Of a stretch of DNA of 64,000 nt, positions 16,471 to 26,293 are shown piece by piece. A program made the position numbers and the translations under genes. The notes under the pieces are model-generated. The model saw nothing but the letters and a program-made list of their open reading frames with translations. It did no database searches and was not told the origin of the DNA. Within the stretch, counting starts at the first letter, position 1; each line of letters starts with the position of its first letter. Source of the DNA: Tabrizicola caldifontis (lineage in GTDB: Bacteria; Pseudomonadota; Alphaproteobacteria; Rhodobacterales; Rhodobacteraceae); contig NZ_SIJH01000005.1 of the NCBI RefSeq assembly GCF_004762095.1, positions 62,001 through 126,000 of the forward strand, given 5' to 3'.

Positions 16471-18945
16471 ATGCCCGACGATACGACGATCCTGTCGCTG
16501 CCCCTGATTCTTCCGGCCCAGGCGCAGAAGCATGTCACCCACAACGAGGCGCTTTTGGCGCTGGATCTGATCGTCCAGCTTGCCGTGATCGACCGGGTAA
16601 GGACGGTGCCGCCGCAGCTTCCTTCGGTGGGGGACCGGCATATCGTTGCGGCGGGGGCAAGTGGCGACTGGGCGGGGCAGGCGGGACGGATTGCGCTGTA
16701 TTCGGAAACCGGCTGGCAATTTACCCAACCCCTGCCGGGTTGGCGGGCGCATGTGCTGGCTGAGGGGCAGACGGCTGTCTTTGACGGGCTGGTGTGGAAG
16801 GCACCCTCGGATGGGCCGCTGACAGTGACGCAGCTGGGGGTCGCCGCGACTGCGGATGCGGTGAACCGGCTGGCGGTATCCGCCCCGGCGACGCTGCTGA
16901 ACCATGCCGGTTCCGGGCATCAGCTGAAGGTGAACAAGGCGGCAGAGGGCGACACGTGCAGTCTTCTGTTCCAGACAGCCTTTTCCGGCCGGGCCGAGAT
17001 GGGGACCGCGGGAAGCGACGATTTCAGCGTGAAGGTCAGTCTGGACGGCTCCGCCTGGGCAACGGCGCTGACGGCGGATGCCGCTTCGGGCGAGGTGACG
17101 CTGCCGCAACCTCTCCACCTGGGTGGGCAGGCGGTCGATCCGGCCTCGCCCCCGGACGGAACGCTGTGGCTGAACACGTCCACGGGCGAGGTGAAGGTTC
17201 GCTCGGCCGGGGTGACGCTTCCGGTGGCTGTTGGTGGCGGGGGGATCGCCGATGGCGACAAGGGTGACATCACCGTGTCGGGCAGCGGCACGGTCTGGAC
17301 AATAGATGCGGGTGCGGTCGGTCTGTCGAAGCTGGCCGGGATCCCGGCCGATAGCTTTCTGGGTCGCGCGAGCGCTGGCCAGGGTGAGCCAGAGGTGCTG
17401 ACGCCCGTTCAGGCGCGCAGCATCCTGAACATAGCCGATGGCGCCACGGCCAATGCCAGCGACGCGGCCCTGCGCGACCGGGCCACGCATACCGGGACGC
17501 AGCCGGCCAGCAGCATCACCGGGCTGGCGGCCGTGGCGACCAGTGGCTCGGCCAGCGATCTTGCCACAGGCATATTGCCGGCGGGTCGGTTCAACGACAC
17601 GGCGCACGGTAACCGCGCCGGAGGTTCGTTGCACGCGACGGCCACGACCGGCGCGGCAGGCTTCATGTCGGCGGCGGACAAGGCGAAGCTGGACGGTGTT
17701 GCGACCGGAGCAAACAACTATACCCACCCTAACCACAGCGGCGACGTGACCAGCGCAGGAGACGGGGTGACCACGATTACTGCCAATGCCGTGACCAACG
17801 CCAAGCTGGCCGAAATGGCCACAGGCACGATCAAGGGCCGTTTCTCGGCCGGGCCCGGCGATCCCGAGGATCTGACCGGCGCGCAGGCGACAGCCTTGCT
17901 GGATACTTTCACCAGCGGCACCAAGGGCCTGGTCCCTGCCTCGGGCGGGGGCACGACGAACTTCCTGCGCGCCGACGGAACCTGGACGGCGCCTCCGGGT
18001 GGTGCCGGTGGCAGCCCGGGCGGCAGTTCAGGGGCAGTGCAGTGGAACGACGGCGGGTCGTTTGCAGGCGCAGCCAATGTCAGGATCGAAGGAAGCGAAC
18101 TGTCCCTGCCGGCGATTGCGCCTCCGATGGCACCGGCGCCAGGCGGGGTGAAGCTGTTCGGACGATCGATCGGCGGGCGCATCATGCCCGCCTTCGTTGG
18201 CGCGAGCGGGCTTGACACGACCATCAGCCCGCATTTCGGGCGAAACAAGATCGGGATATTCCTTCCGCCCGGAAACGGGGGTTCGCTTACCAACATGGGG
18301 ATTGCGACGGCGGCGGCGGGAACGGCCACGGCCGCCAGCGTAGGCACGACAAACCTGCATAGCTACATGCGCCGTCACGAATGGCTGGTGACGACCGCTT
18401 CGACCACGGCAGTGGCGGGGGTGCGGGCGAATGCCTTGCAGTGGGGGCTTGGTGGCACGGCGGCTGGGCTGGGCGGCTTTCATCTGGTCTGGCGCTGGGG
18501 GCCGGCGACCGGTGTCGCGAACGGGGCGCACCGTGCCTTTGTCGGGATGCGGGGTTCTGTTTCCGCGCCTAGCGACGTCGATCCTTCGACCCTGACAAAC
18601 ATGTGCGGCATGGGTTACGATTCATCCGACGTGACCATCCAGTTCCTGCACAACGACGCCACAGGCACGACGACGAAGATCGACCTGGGCCCGGACTTTC
18701 CGAAACCAAGCCAGGACCGGACCGCCGTCTACGAGATTGTGTTGTTCGCGCCGCCGGGACCGACGCAGATCCTGCACTACGCGGTGACAGACCTGGTTTC
18801 GGGGGCCGAGGCAACCGGTGCTGTAACAACCGATCTTCCCCCAGTGACTCAGCTTCTCGCACCGTGGAGCTACATCAGCGTGGGTGGGGTGTCGTCGGTC
18901 ATCGGCCAGGCAGTCATGAGCCTTTACATCGAGACGGATTATTGA
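16471..18945 (+). CDS. DUF2793 domain tail-fibre-like protein
   Basis: An 824-residue protein. The first 110 or so residues match DUF2793 (LILPAQAQKHVTHNEAL and RYSVGDRHIVA-like blocks), found at the start of tail-fibre proteins in Rhodobacterales phages and gene transfer agents. Then come low-complexity Gly/Ala/Thr segments with two fibre-type repeats (LGRASAGQGEPEVLT, GRFSAGPGDPEDLT) and a THPNHSGDVTSAGDG block. The C-terminal 250 residues, starting near PPMAPAPGG, form a beta-rich tip domain that probably contacts the target surface. The ATG at 16471 has GGAGG at 16461-16465. The small chaperone-like gene 10 bases downstream supports a virion-fibre role. No capsid or other tail genes are present, so this is an unlinked fibre gene of a GTA or a remnant of a phage. 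Confidence 0.82.
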   Translation: MPDDTTILSLPLILPAQAQKHVTHNEALLALDLIVQLAVIDRVRTVPPQLPSVGDRHIVAAGASGDWAGQAGRIALYSETGWQFTQPLPGWRAHVLAEGQTAVFDGLVWKAPSDGPLTVTQLGVAATADAVNRLAVSAPATLLNHAGSGHQLKVNKAAEGDTCSLLFQTAFSGRAEMGTAGSDDFSVKVSLDGSAWATALTADAASGEVTLPQPLHLGGQAVDPASPPDGTLWLNTSTGEVKVRSAGVTLPVAVGGGGIADGDKGDITVSGSGTVWTIDAGAVGLSKLAGIPADSFLGRASAGQGEPEVLTPVQARSILNIADGATANASDAALRDRATHTGTQPASSITGLAAVATSGSASDLATGILPAGRFNDTAHGNRAGGSLHATATTGAAGFMSAADKAKLDGVATGANNYTHPNHSGDVTSAGDGVTTITANAVTNAKLAEMATGTIKGRFSAGPGDPEDLTGAQATALLDTFTSGTKGLVPASGGGTTNFLRADGTWTAPPGGAGGSPGGSSGAVQWNDGGSFAGAANVRIEGSELSLPAIAPPMAPAPGGVKLFGRSIGGRIMPAFVGASGLDTTISPHFGRNKIGIFLPPGNGGSLTNMGIATAAAGTATAASVGTTNLHSYMRRHEWLVTTASTTAVAGVRANALQWGLGGTAAGLGGFHLVWRWGPATGVANGAHRAFVGMRGSVSAPSDVDPSTLTNMCGMGYDSSDVTIQFLHNDATGTTTKIDLGPDFPKPSQDRTAVYEIVLFAPPGPTQILHYAVTDLVSGAEATGAVTTDLPPVTQLLAPWSYISVGGVSSVIGQAVMSLYIETDY

Positions 18946-18955
18946 GGAGGCAGAC

Positions 18956-19312
18956 ATGCTGCACGTCGTCTTTACCGAAGATGGCATTCCCGGCTGGATC
19001 GGAAGCCAGCCGCGCGAAGGGTCGGAACCGATGGACAGGGATCTGGCGTTTCTGGCCGAGCATCGCCGGGCACCCGATGGCACCTGGGTCAGGCGGAGCG
19101 CGCCTTCCATCGCCGAGCCCACGGCAGAAGAGGTGCTTGCCCGCGCGAAGGCTGCCGCAGAGGTGGCGGAAGCTGAGCGCGAAGCGGCACTGCGCGAGGC
19201 CCTCAGCGAAGAAGCGGACCCGTTGTTCTTCAAATGGCAGCGCGACGAATGCCGGCGCGAGGACTGGCTTGCCGCAGTGGCCGCTGTGAAGGCGCGTTTC
19301 CCGAAGCCTTGA
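18956..19312 (+). CDS. Putative tail-fibre assembly chaperone
   Basis: A 118-residue acidic, helix-rich protein. Its N-terminal part (residues about 1-45) ends with APDGTWVRR. A long charged helix (PTAEEVLARAKAAAEVAEAE) follows, then a C-terminal segment WQRDECRREDWLAAVAAVKA. Small proteins of this shape encoded right after a phage tail fibre usually help it fold or trimerise. I recognise the general type but cannot name the family with certainty. The ATG at 18956 has GAGGAGG upstream and follows the fibre stop by 10 bases, so both are surely cotranscribed. Confidence 0.65.
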   Translation: MLHVVFTEDGIPGWIGSQPREGSEPMDRDLAFLAEHRRAPDGTWVRRSAPSIAEPTAEEVLARAKAAAEVAEAEREAALREALSEEADPLFFKWQRDECRREDWLAAVAAVKARFPKP

Positions 19313-19384
19313 GCGGCTGCCGGTGAACCGGGACATGGCAGGATCCCCGGGCCAGCCAGGAACCTGCCAGACCCGTTCCCGGAT

Positions 19385-19413
19385 TTGACACGTCGGGTCG
19401 CCGTGCATAGACA
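19385..19413 (+). promoter_or_regulatory. Putative promoter for ugd
   Basis: TTGACA at 19385-19390 and TAGACA at 19408-19413 are spaced 17 bases apart, 28 bases before the ugd ATG. TGCAT and ATGCA flank the -10 as a short inverted repeat (19404-19420). Confidence 0.45.
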
Positions 19414-19441
19414 GAATGCATGTCACCTGGAGAGAGAGCCG

Positions 19442-20746
19442 ATGCGGATTGCAATGATCGGAACGGGTTACGTCGGTCTTGTGTCTGGCGCCTGCTTTTC
19501 CGACTTCGGTCATGAAGTGGTCTGCGTCGACAAGGATGCGGGCAAGATCGCGCGGCTGCATGCGGGAGAGGTGCCGATCTACGAACCCGGGCTAGATGCG
19601 CTGCTGGCCAAGAACGTCGCTGCGGGGCGGCTGTCATTCACGACCGATCTGGCGGCTGCAGTGGATGGGGCCGAGGCTGTCTTCATCGCGGTCGGCACGC
19701 CCACACGGCGCGGCGACGGCCATGCGGATCTCAGCTATGTGATGGCGGCGGCGGCGGAAATCGGCCGGGCTCTGACCGGTTATGCGGTGGTGGTGACCAA
19801 GTCCACCGTGCCGGTCGGCACCAACCGCAAGGTGGCCGAGGTGGTGCGCGAGGCCAACCCGAGAGCAGATTTCGACGTTGCCTCGAACCCGGAATTCCTG
19901 CGCGAGGGGGCCGCCATCGATGACTTCATGCGCCCCGACCGCGTGGTGATCGGTGTGGAGACAGAGAAGGCGCGCAAGGTCATGGCCGAACTTTACCGGC
20001 CGCTGTCGCTGCGGGATTTCCCGGTGGTCTATACCGACCTCGAAAGCGCCGAGATGATCAAGTATGCGGCCAATGCCTTCCTGGCCACCAAGATCACCTT
20101 CATCAACGAGATCGCCGCCCTGTGCGAGCGCGTGGGCGCCGATGTCAAGGCGGTTGCGCGCGGCATGGGAATGGACGGTCGCATCGGCGACAAGTTCCTG
20201 CACGCAGGGCCGGGCTACGGTGGCAGCTGTTTTCCGAAGGATACCAAGGCGTTGGCCCGCACGGGGCAGGACTTTGCCGTACCGTTGCAGATCGTCGAGA
20301 CGGTGATCAAGGTCAATGACGAGGTGAAGCGGCGTATGATCGACAAGATCGTCGATCTTTGCGACGGAACCTTGCGCGACCGGACGATTGCCGTGCTTGG
20401 CGTGACCTTCAAGCCCAACACCGACGACATGCGCGATGCGCCGTCGCTGACCATCGTTCCGGCGCTGGTCGGGGCGGGGGCCAAGGTGCGCGTCTGCGAC
20501 CCCCAAGGCCAGCACGAGGGAGAGGCGTTGCTGCCCGGTGTGAAGTGGGTCGACAATCCCTACCAGGCAGCAACCGGTGCCGATCTGGTGGTGCTGCTGA
20601 CCGAATGGAACGAATTCCGCGGTCTCGATCTGGCAAGGCTTGCGCGCAAGATGACGATGCCGCGGATGGCGGATCTGCGCAATGTCTACGACCCGGCAGA
20701 AGTGCGCGCGGCAGGTTTTGCCGCCTATGTCGGCGTTGGCCGCTAG
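19442..20746 (+). CDS. ugd: UDP-glucose 6-dehydrogenase
   Basis: A 434-residue enzyme that oxidises UDP-glucose to UDP-glucuronate with two NAD+ (EC 1.1.1.22). The N-terminal Rossmann loop GTGYVGLVSG is at residues 7-16. AVGTPTRRGDGHADL, VTKSTVPVGT and SNPEFLREG are family blocks. The catalytic cysteine is in PGYGGSCFPKDTKA, and GVTFKPNTDDMRDAPS marks the C-terminal domain. The ATG at 19442 follows GGAGAGAGAG. Its product feeds Uxs (11417-12436) and possibly direct use of UDP-GlcA in a polysaccharide. The next gene encodes an RTX protein, followed by a second galE, so this is a second glycan/surface locus. Confidence 0.96.
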   Translation: MRIAMIGTGYVGLVSGACFSDFGHEVVCVDKDAGKIARLHAGEVPIYEPGLDALLAKNVAAGRLSFTTDLAAAVDGAEAVFIAVGTPTRRGDGHADLSYVMAAAAEIGRALTGYAVVVTKSTVPVGTNRKVAEVVREANPRADFDVASNPEFLREGAAIDDFMRPDRVVIGVETEKARKVMAELYRPLSLRDFPVVYTDLESAEMIKYAANAFLATKITFINEIAALCERVGADVKAVARGMGMDGRIGDKFLHAGPGYGGSCFPKDTKALARTGQDFAVPLQIVETVIKVNDEVKRRMIDKIVDLCDGTLRDRTIAVLGVTFKPNTDDMRDAPSLTIVPALVGAGAKVRVCDPQGQHEGEALLPGVKWVDNPYQAATGADLVVLLTEWNEFRGLDLARLARKMTMPRMADLRNVYDPAEVRAAGFAAYVGVGR

Positions 20747-20927
20747 GTCAGGCCTTCACGCCGCCCCCGACGGCACCTGCAGCAGGCTGTCGCCTCTGGA
20801 CTGGTAGTATTTGCGAAAAACCCTGTCGAATTGCCCGGATTGCGCCGGGATGGAACCATGCGCGTGAGCCATTGACCGGCAATCCCTTGTCCCGTGCGAA
20901 CGGGTGTGCGCGGGGCCGGAGGCTGGG

Positions 20928-23900
20928 ATGTATGCGTTTCAGGTGGCCGAGACTTTCACTGCAGCACCGCTGAATCTGGTCTCGGGGATCAGCGACATGG
21001 AACTGCTGGTGCGGGACGGCAGGGTTCTGCTGTGCTCTGCAACCCGCTCGGGCGGTGGGCTGATGGTGTTGGAGATCGGTCAGGCCATGACCCTGGTCGA
21101 CCAGCGGCAGATCGCGCCTGGCAGTACCCTTCCGGCACCCGCCCGGCTGGAGCTGCTCATGGTCGGTGGAACCCCGCATCTTGTTGTCACCGGAACGAAT
21201 TCGGGAGGAGTGCTGGCCCATGGCCTGACCGGCACAGGGGCGCTGGGCGCTCAATTGCAACTTCCGGGCAGCCTGGGCGGCGCGCTGTCCGCGCAGGCAG
21301 TGGTGCAGGTCGCAGGCAATACCTTCTTCTATGCCGCGCGCAGCGGCGAAAGCACGATCCACGCCTATTCCGTCGCGCCGGATGGCAGCATGACCCTGAT
21401 CGGCAGCCGTGTGCTGGGGGGAACGCAGTCGGGCATCGACATTTCAGGCTTGACCGTGGTCACCGTGGGCGGGCAGATGCATCTGGTCAGCCTTTCGCTT
21501 CAGGCCGATGTCATCCGCACCTTTCCCCTGGGTGCAAACGGCGCCCTTGGACAAGCCAGGGTGCTGGGCGTGCCGCAGGGTCTGGGCATCGCCGATCCTG
21601 CGGCGGTCAGGGTGATCGAGATGGCCGGGGTCACCTATCTGGTCGTCGCCTCGACCGGAACTTCCTCGATCAGCGTCATCGAGATCGCACCCGGCGGCGA
21701 AATGCGGGTGGCCGATCATGTGATCGACACGCTGGACACCCGCTTTGCCGCCGTCCAGTCCATCGCGACCTTGACCGTCGATGGGCGCGTGTTCATTTTC
21801 GCCGGCGGCAGTGATGGTGGGATCACCGTGATGACCATGTTGCCCGATGGCCAGCTGGTCATGGTGGGCCAGCAGTTGCAGGTGCCCGGGCTTGCCTTGC
21901 AGAACATCACCGCGATGACGGCCCGGGTGGTGGACGGCAGGATCGACCTGTTCATCGCCGGCGAAGGGGCGGGCATCACCCGCCTGACACTTGATCCCGG
22001 CCTGCTCGCCCCGATCCAGTTGGCCGGGCCCGAGGCCGCCACGCTGACCGGTTCGGCAGCAGGTGACATGCTGCTCGGCGGCGACGGCGACGATCTGCTG
22101 TCCGGCGGTGCCGGGGCCGACATCCTGTCGGACGGAGGCGGATCCGATACGCTTTACGGCGGTGCCGGGGCCGACATTTTCGTTCTGGCGCGTGATGGCA
22201 CACCGGACCTCATCGCCGATTTCCAGCCCGGAATGGACCGGATCGACCTGTCGGCCTGGGGGCGCATCCATTCGCTGGCCGCACTGACCATCACCCCGAC
22301 CGCGACGGGCGCTCTGGTCATCCATGGCGACGAGGTGCTGGAAATCCGCTCGGCCAACGGTCAGCCGATCCCGCCAGGCCAGTTCCGGCTGACGGATTTC
22401 GTCGGCCTCTGGCACGCACCGTCCTCTGCTCCGCCCAAGGGAGTGATCACCGGCACCGTTCAAAGCGACCTGCTGTCCGGCACCGATGGCGACGACCGGT
22501 TCATCGTCACCCCGGGGGCCGACACGATCTACGGCGGCGCCGGACTGGACATGATCGATCTGTCGCAGGCGAGCGAAGGGCAGGTGGTCAACCTTCAGGC
22601 CCCCGGCCAGAACAGGGGCCTTGCCGCCGGGCAGATCTATCACGGCATCGAAGGCCTTATCGGCTCGCGCTACGGCGACACGTTGACGGGAAATGCAGCC
22701 GACAATCTGCTGGACGGGGCCGAGGGGGATGACCGGTTGTCCGGTGGGGCCGGGAACGACACGCTCCGGGGCGGGGCCGGGAACGACACGCTTTATGGCG
22801 GCCCTGGCGCGGACCTGCTGGACGGAGGCGCTGGACGTGATCGCATCAGCTACCGTGACTCCGGCAGCGGACTGGTCGCCGACATGGCAGCGCCCGAGGC
22901 CAACACGGGCGATGCCACGGGTGACCGCTATGTCGGGATGGAGGATCTTGAAGGCTCGCGCCACGGCGATACGCTGCGGGGCGATGCCCAGGCCAACGGG
23001 ATCTGGGGGAATGACGGCAACGACCTGATTGTCGGGCGTGCGGGCAACGACACCCTTTTCGGCGGCAATGGTGACGACACGCTTATGGGTGGTGCGGGGG
23101 CCGACCGGCTGGATGGCGGCAGCGGTTTCGACACGGCAAGTTATGCCGACAGTGCAGCGGGCATGCGCTTTGATCTGAAGGACGCAGGCCAGGCCACCGG
23201 AAATGCGCAGGGTGATGTCTTCATTTCCATCGAGGCGTTCGAGTTCACCAACCTTGCTGACACGATCTTCGGCAGTGACGAGAGTGACTTCCTCCTTGGC
23301 CTTGACGGCGATGACCGAATCGAGGGCCGGTCCGGTTCGGACCATCTGATCGGGGGTGGCGGGAACGACGTGCTTTACGGCGGCGAGGGGGACGACGTTC
23401 TTTTCGGCGGGGCCGGGGCGGATCGGCTGGACGGTGGCGCGGGGTCCGACATCGCCTCGTGGGGGGATGCGGGTTCTGGTGTTCTGGTCGACATGGCGAC
23501 GCCCTCGGCGAACACGGGCGAGGCGAAGGGCGACGTATTGGTGGGGATCGAGGGGCTTGAGGGTTCGTCCCATGCCGACACGCTGCGGGGCGATGGGGCG
23601 GCGAACCGGCTTTACGGCGGTGCGGGGGCCGACCTTCTGGACGGCCGTGCCGGCAACGACACGCTTTTCGGCGGCAACGGCGACGACACGCTGATCGGGG
23701 GGGCCGGGTCTGACGTGCTGGACGGCGGCGCGGGGTCGGACTGGGCAAGCTGGGCCGGCACGACCGCAGCCCTGCGGGTCGATCTGGAGGATGCGTCACG
23801 GAACACGGGGGCAGCTGCGGCGAAGGTGCTGATCTCGGTCGAGAACGTGATCGGGGGCACGGGGGCGGACACGCTTCTGGGCGACGGCGGCGCGAACGGG

Positions 23901-25253
23901 CTGATCGGGGGCGCGGGCAATGACCGGCTCGAGGGGCGGGGAGGCGATGACACGCTGTACGGCGGGGCGGGCAACGACTGGCTGGACGGCGGCGCCGGGG
24001 ACGACCGGCTGGAGGGCGGGGATGGCGCCGACACGCTGTATGGCGGGGCGGGGTCGGACGTGCTGGACGGCGGCGCGGGCAACGATGTGCTTTACGGCGG
24101 GGCGGACGCGGACGGCCTGTATGGCGGGGCGGGCAACGATCTGCTTCACGCGGGCGATGGTGCCGACCGCCTTTTTGGCGGCGACGGCAACGACACGCTG
24201 TTGGCCGGGGCAGGCGCCCAATGGCTGGAGGGTGGGGCGGGCATCGACCTGGCCAGCTATGCCGGCGCGAATTCGGGTGCAGAGATCGACCTTGGCGATC
24301 CGAGGCGCAATGCGGGGGCGGCGGCGGGCCATGTGCTGGTCGGGATCGAGGCGGTGACCGGGACACGGTTCGCCGACCGGATCGCCGGGAACGCGGGGGC
24401 GAACACGCTGCGCGGCGAGGGCGGTTCGGACCATCTGATCGGGGGTGGCGGGAACGACGTGCTTTACGGCGGCGAGGGGGACGACGTTCTTTTCGGCGGG
24501 GCCGGGGCGGATCGGCTGGACGGTGGCGCGGGGTCCGACATCGCCTCGTGGGGGGATGCGGGTTCTGGTGTTCTGGTCGACATGGCGACGCCCTCGGCGA
24601 ACACGGGCGAGGCGAAGGGCGACGTATTGGTGGGGATCGAGGGGCTTGAGGGTTCGTCCCATGCCGACACGCTGCGGGGCGATGGGGCGGCGAACCGGCT
24701 TTACGGCGGTGCGGGGGCCGACCTTCTGGACGGCCGTGCCGGCAACGACACGCTTTTCGGCGGCAACGGCGACGACACGCTGATCGGGGGGGATGGCCAT
24801 GACCTGCTTTACGGCGATGGCGGTGGTGATCGGCTGTACGGAGGCAACGGGAACGATCTTCTGGACAGCGCTGCCGGCGCCGACAGCCTTTTCGGCGGGG
24901 TCGGGAATGATACGCTGGTCGGCGGTGACGGCGACGACGTTCTGAACGGCGACGCGGGCAATGACTGGCTTTTCGGCGGCAGTGGCAACGACACGCTGAC
25001 CGGGGGTGCGGGAGTGGATCATTTCGTATTCTCCGGCGGCCAGGACGTGATCATGGATTTCACCGACGGGCAGGACAGGATCGTGCTGGATGCTGGCTTG
25101 TGGGATGGAGATCCCCCTGCGATCGACGCGATCATCGCCGGAGCAATGGTGACATCGAACGGCCTGGTCTTTGACTTGGGCCATGGGTCCGCTCTGGACA
25201 TCCGGGGAGTTTTCGACGCATCACTCCTGACGGATGACATCCTGTTCCTGTAA
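20928..25253 (+). CDS. Large RTX (haemolysin-type calcium-binding repeat) secreted protein
   Basis: A 1441-residue acidic protein without a signal peptide. Residues 1-370 are repeats of beta-strand units ([33 protein letters not shown]), probably a beta-propeller. From about 371 it is filled with calcium-binding nonapeptides of the GGxGxDxLx type. A serralysin-like segment ([11 protein letters not shown]) sits at about 430, and seven spacer modules of about 50 residues ([21 protein letters not shown]) alternate with repeat blocks. The C-terminal end DDILFL fits a type I secretion signal; no ABC exporter is in the window. The ATG at 20928 has GGAGG at 20918-20922. Two blocks are identical DNA (see repeats). 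Only 17 bases separate it from galE. Possible roles are adhesin, matrix protein or S-layer-like cover; no enzyme domain was seen. Confidence 0.88.
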   Translation: MYAFQVAETFTAAPLNLVSGISDMELLVRDGRVLLCSATRSGGGLMVLEIGQAMTLVDQRQIAPGSTLPAPARLELLMVGGTPHLVVTGTNSGGVLAHGLTGTGALGAQLQLPGSLGGALSAQAVVQVAGNTFFYAARSGESTIHAYSVAPDGSMTLIGSRVLGGTQSGIDISGLTVVTVGGQMHLVSLSLQADVIRTFPLGANGALGQARVLGVPQGLGIADPAAVRVIEMAGVTYLVVASTGTSSISVIEIAPGGEMRVADHVIDTLDTRFAAVQSIATLTVDGRVFIFAGGSDGGITVMTMLPDGQLVMVGQQLQVPGLALQNITAMTARVVDGRIDLFIAGEGAGITRLTLDPGLLAPIQLAGPEAATLTGSAAGDMLLGGDGDDLLSGGAGADILSDGGGSDTLYGGAGADIFVLARDGTPDLIADFQPGMDRIDLSAWGRIHSLAALTITPTATGALVIHGDEVLEIRSANGQPIPPGQFRLTDFVGLWHAPSSAPPKGVITGTVQSDLLSGTDGDDRFIVTPGADTIYGGAGLDMIDLSQASEGQVVNLQAPGQNRGLAAGQIYHGIEGLIGSRYGDTLTGNAADNLLDGAEGDDRLSGGAGNDTLRGGAGNDTLYGGPGADLLDGGAGRDRISYRDSGSGLVADMAAPEANTGDATGDRYVGMEDLEGSRHGDTLRGDAQANGIWGNDGNDLIVGRAGNDTLFGGNGDDTLMGGAGADRLDGGSGFDTASYADSAAGMRFDLKDAGQATGNAQGDVFISIEAFEFTNLADTIFGSDESDFLLGLDGDDRIEGRSGSDHLIGGGGNDVLYGGEGDDVLFGGAGADRLDGGAGSDIASWGDAGSGVLVDMATPSANTGEAKGDVLVGIEGLEGSSHADTLRGDGAANRLYGGAGADLLDGRAGNDTLFGGNGDDTLIGGAGSDVLDGGAGSDWASWAGTTAALRVDLEDASRNTGAAAAKVLISVENVIGGTGADTLLGDGGANGLIGGAGNDRLEGRGGDDTLYGGAGNDWLDGGAGDDRLEGGDGADTLYGGAGSDVLDGGAGNDVLYGGADADGLYGGAGNDLLHAGDGADRLFGGDGNDTLLAGAGAQWLEGGAGIDLASYAGANSGAEIDLGDPRRNAGAAAGHVLVGIEAVTGTRFADRIAGNAGANTLRGEGGSDHLIGGGGNDVLYGGEGDDVLFGGAGADRLDGGAGSDIASWGDAGSGVLVDMATPSANTGEAKGDVLVGIEGLEGSSHADTLRGDGAANRLYGGAGADLLDGRAGNDTLFGGNGDDTLIGGDGHDLLYGDGGGDRLYGGNGNDLLDSAAGADSLFGGVGNDTLVGGDGDDVLNGDAGNDWLFGGSGNDTLTGGAGVDHFVFSGGQDVIMDFTDGQDRIVLDAGLWDGDPPAIDAIIAGAMVTSNGLVFDLGHGSALDIRGVFDASLLTDDILFL
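23333..23703 (+). repeat. Exact 371-bp direct repeat, copy 1
   Basis: Bases 23333-23703 read identically to 24422-24792 (period 1089, a multiple of three). The repeat covers one spacer module and its RTX blocks in frame. Confidence 0.93.
24422..24792 (+). repeat. Exact 371-bp direct repeat, copy 2
   Basis: Second copy of 23333-23703. Identity stops at C/G on the left edge and at C/A after a run of seven G on the right edge. Confidence 0.93.
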
Positions 25254-25270
25254 CCGCGAAGGCCGGGGCA

Positions 25271-26257
25271 ATGACCGAAAAGGTGCTGGTTACGGGCGGT
25301 GCGGGCTATATCGGGGCCCATGCCTGCAAGGCGCTGGCGCGCGCCGGTTTCACGCCCGTTGCGTTCGACAATCTGTCCACCGGCTGGGCCGAGGCTGTAA
25401 GATGGGGGCCGCTGGTCTGCGGCGACGTGATGGAGCGTGCGGCGATCGACGCGGCGCTGGCCGAGCATCGCCCGGTCGCGGTAATGCATTTTGCAGCCCT
25501 TTCGCTTGTGGGCGAGTCGATGCAGGATCCGGCACGCTACTGGCGTGTGAATGTGGGCGGCGCGCTGAACCTGCTGGAGGCCTGTGCGGTCGCTGGCGTG
25601 CGCCACTTCGTCTTTTCATCGACCTGCGCGACCTATGGCGATCAGGACGGCGTGCTTCTGACCGAAGAGACGCCGCAAATGCCGATCAATGCCTATGGCG
25701 GGTCGAAGTTGGCGATCGAGGGGATGCTGCGCGATTTCGGTCGGGCCTTCGGGATCCGGCATGTGATCTTCCGCTATTTCAACGTGGCGGGCGCGGATCC
25801 CGAAGGCGAGATCGGCGAACAGCACCGGCCGGAGACCCACCTGATTCCGCTGATGCTTGAGGCGGTGGCGGGAAAGCGGCCGGCACTGACACTGCACGGC
25901 ACGGACTATCCGACGCCCGATGGCACCTGCGTGCGCGACTATGTGCACGTGACCGACCTTGCCGAAGCGCATGTGCTGGGTCTGCGGTATCTTCTGGCCG
26001 GGCGGGGTGACGCTGTCTTCTGCCTTGGAACGGGGCGCGGCTTTTCCGTGCGCGAGGTGATCGAGGCCAGCCGTGCGGTCACCAACCGCGAAGTGCCGCT
26101 GCTGATCGGCGAGCGGCGGCCGGGGGATGCGGCGTCGCTGGTGTCGTCCTCGACCCGCGCGGTGGCCGAACTGGGATGGAATGCACGGCATTCGACACTG
26201 CACCAGATGATTGGCGACGCCTGGGCCTGGGCCCAAAAGCCGGGGTTTGCCGAGTAG
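25271..26257 (+). CDS. galE: UDP-glucose 4-epimerase (second copy)
   Basis: A 328-residue GalE. The NAD loop GGAGYIGAH is at residues 9-17. SSTCATYG and YGGSK give the catalytic Ser/Thr and YxxxK, and RYFNVAGADPEGE and TPDGTCVRDYVHV are GalE-specific. It starts 17 bases after the RTX stop and is probably cotranscribed with it and perhaps with ugd. Compared with the first copy (10431-11420) it keeps all the motifs but differs at many positions, so the two are older paralogues, likely serving different glycans or being independently acquired. Confidence 0.93.
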   Translation: MTEKVLVTGGAGYIGAHACKALARAGFTPVAFDNLSTGWAEAVRWGPLVCGDVMERAAIDAALAEHRPVAVMHFAALSLVGESMQDPARYWRVNVGGALNLLEACAVAGVRHFVFSSTCATYGDQDGVLLTEETPQMPINAYGGSKLAIEGMLRDFGRAFGIRHVIFRYFNVAGADPEGEIGEQHRPETHLIPLMLEAVAGKRPALTLHGTDYPTPDGTCVRDYVHVTDLAEAHVLGLRYLLAGRGDAVFCLGTGRGFSVREVIEASRAVTNREVPLLIGERRPGDAASLVSSSTRAVAELGWNARHSTLHQMIGDAWAWAQKPGFAE

Positions 26258-26293
26258 GCGCGGAAAAACGCGGCGGTTCCCGATGCCCGGCTG

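Noticed and set aside
21444-23573. 709-codon minus-strand frame opposite the RTX gene
   Set aside because: It exists because RTX codons are GC-rich and repetitive. No start signal or family match is visible.
22040-25000. CRISPR-like array impression from repeated DNA
   Set aside because: The repeats are in-frame RTX nonapeptide codons with variable spacing and sequence, not identical repeats with unique spacers.
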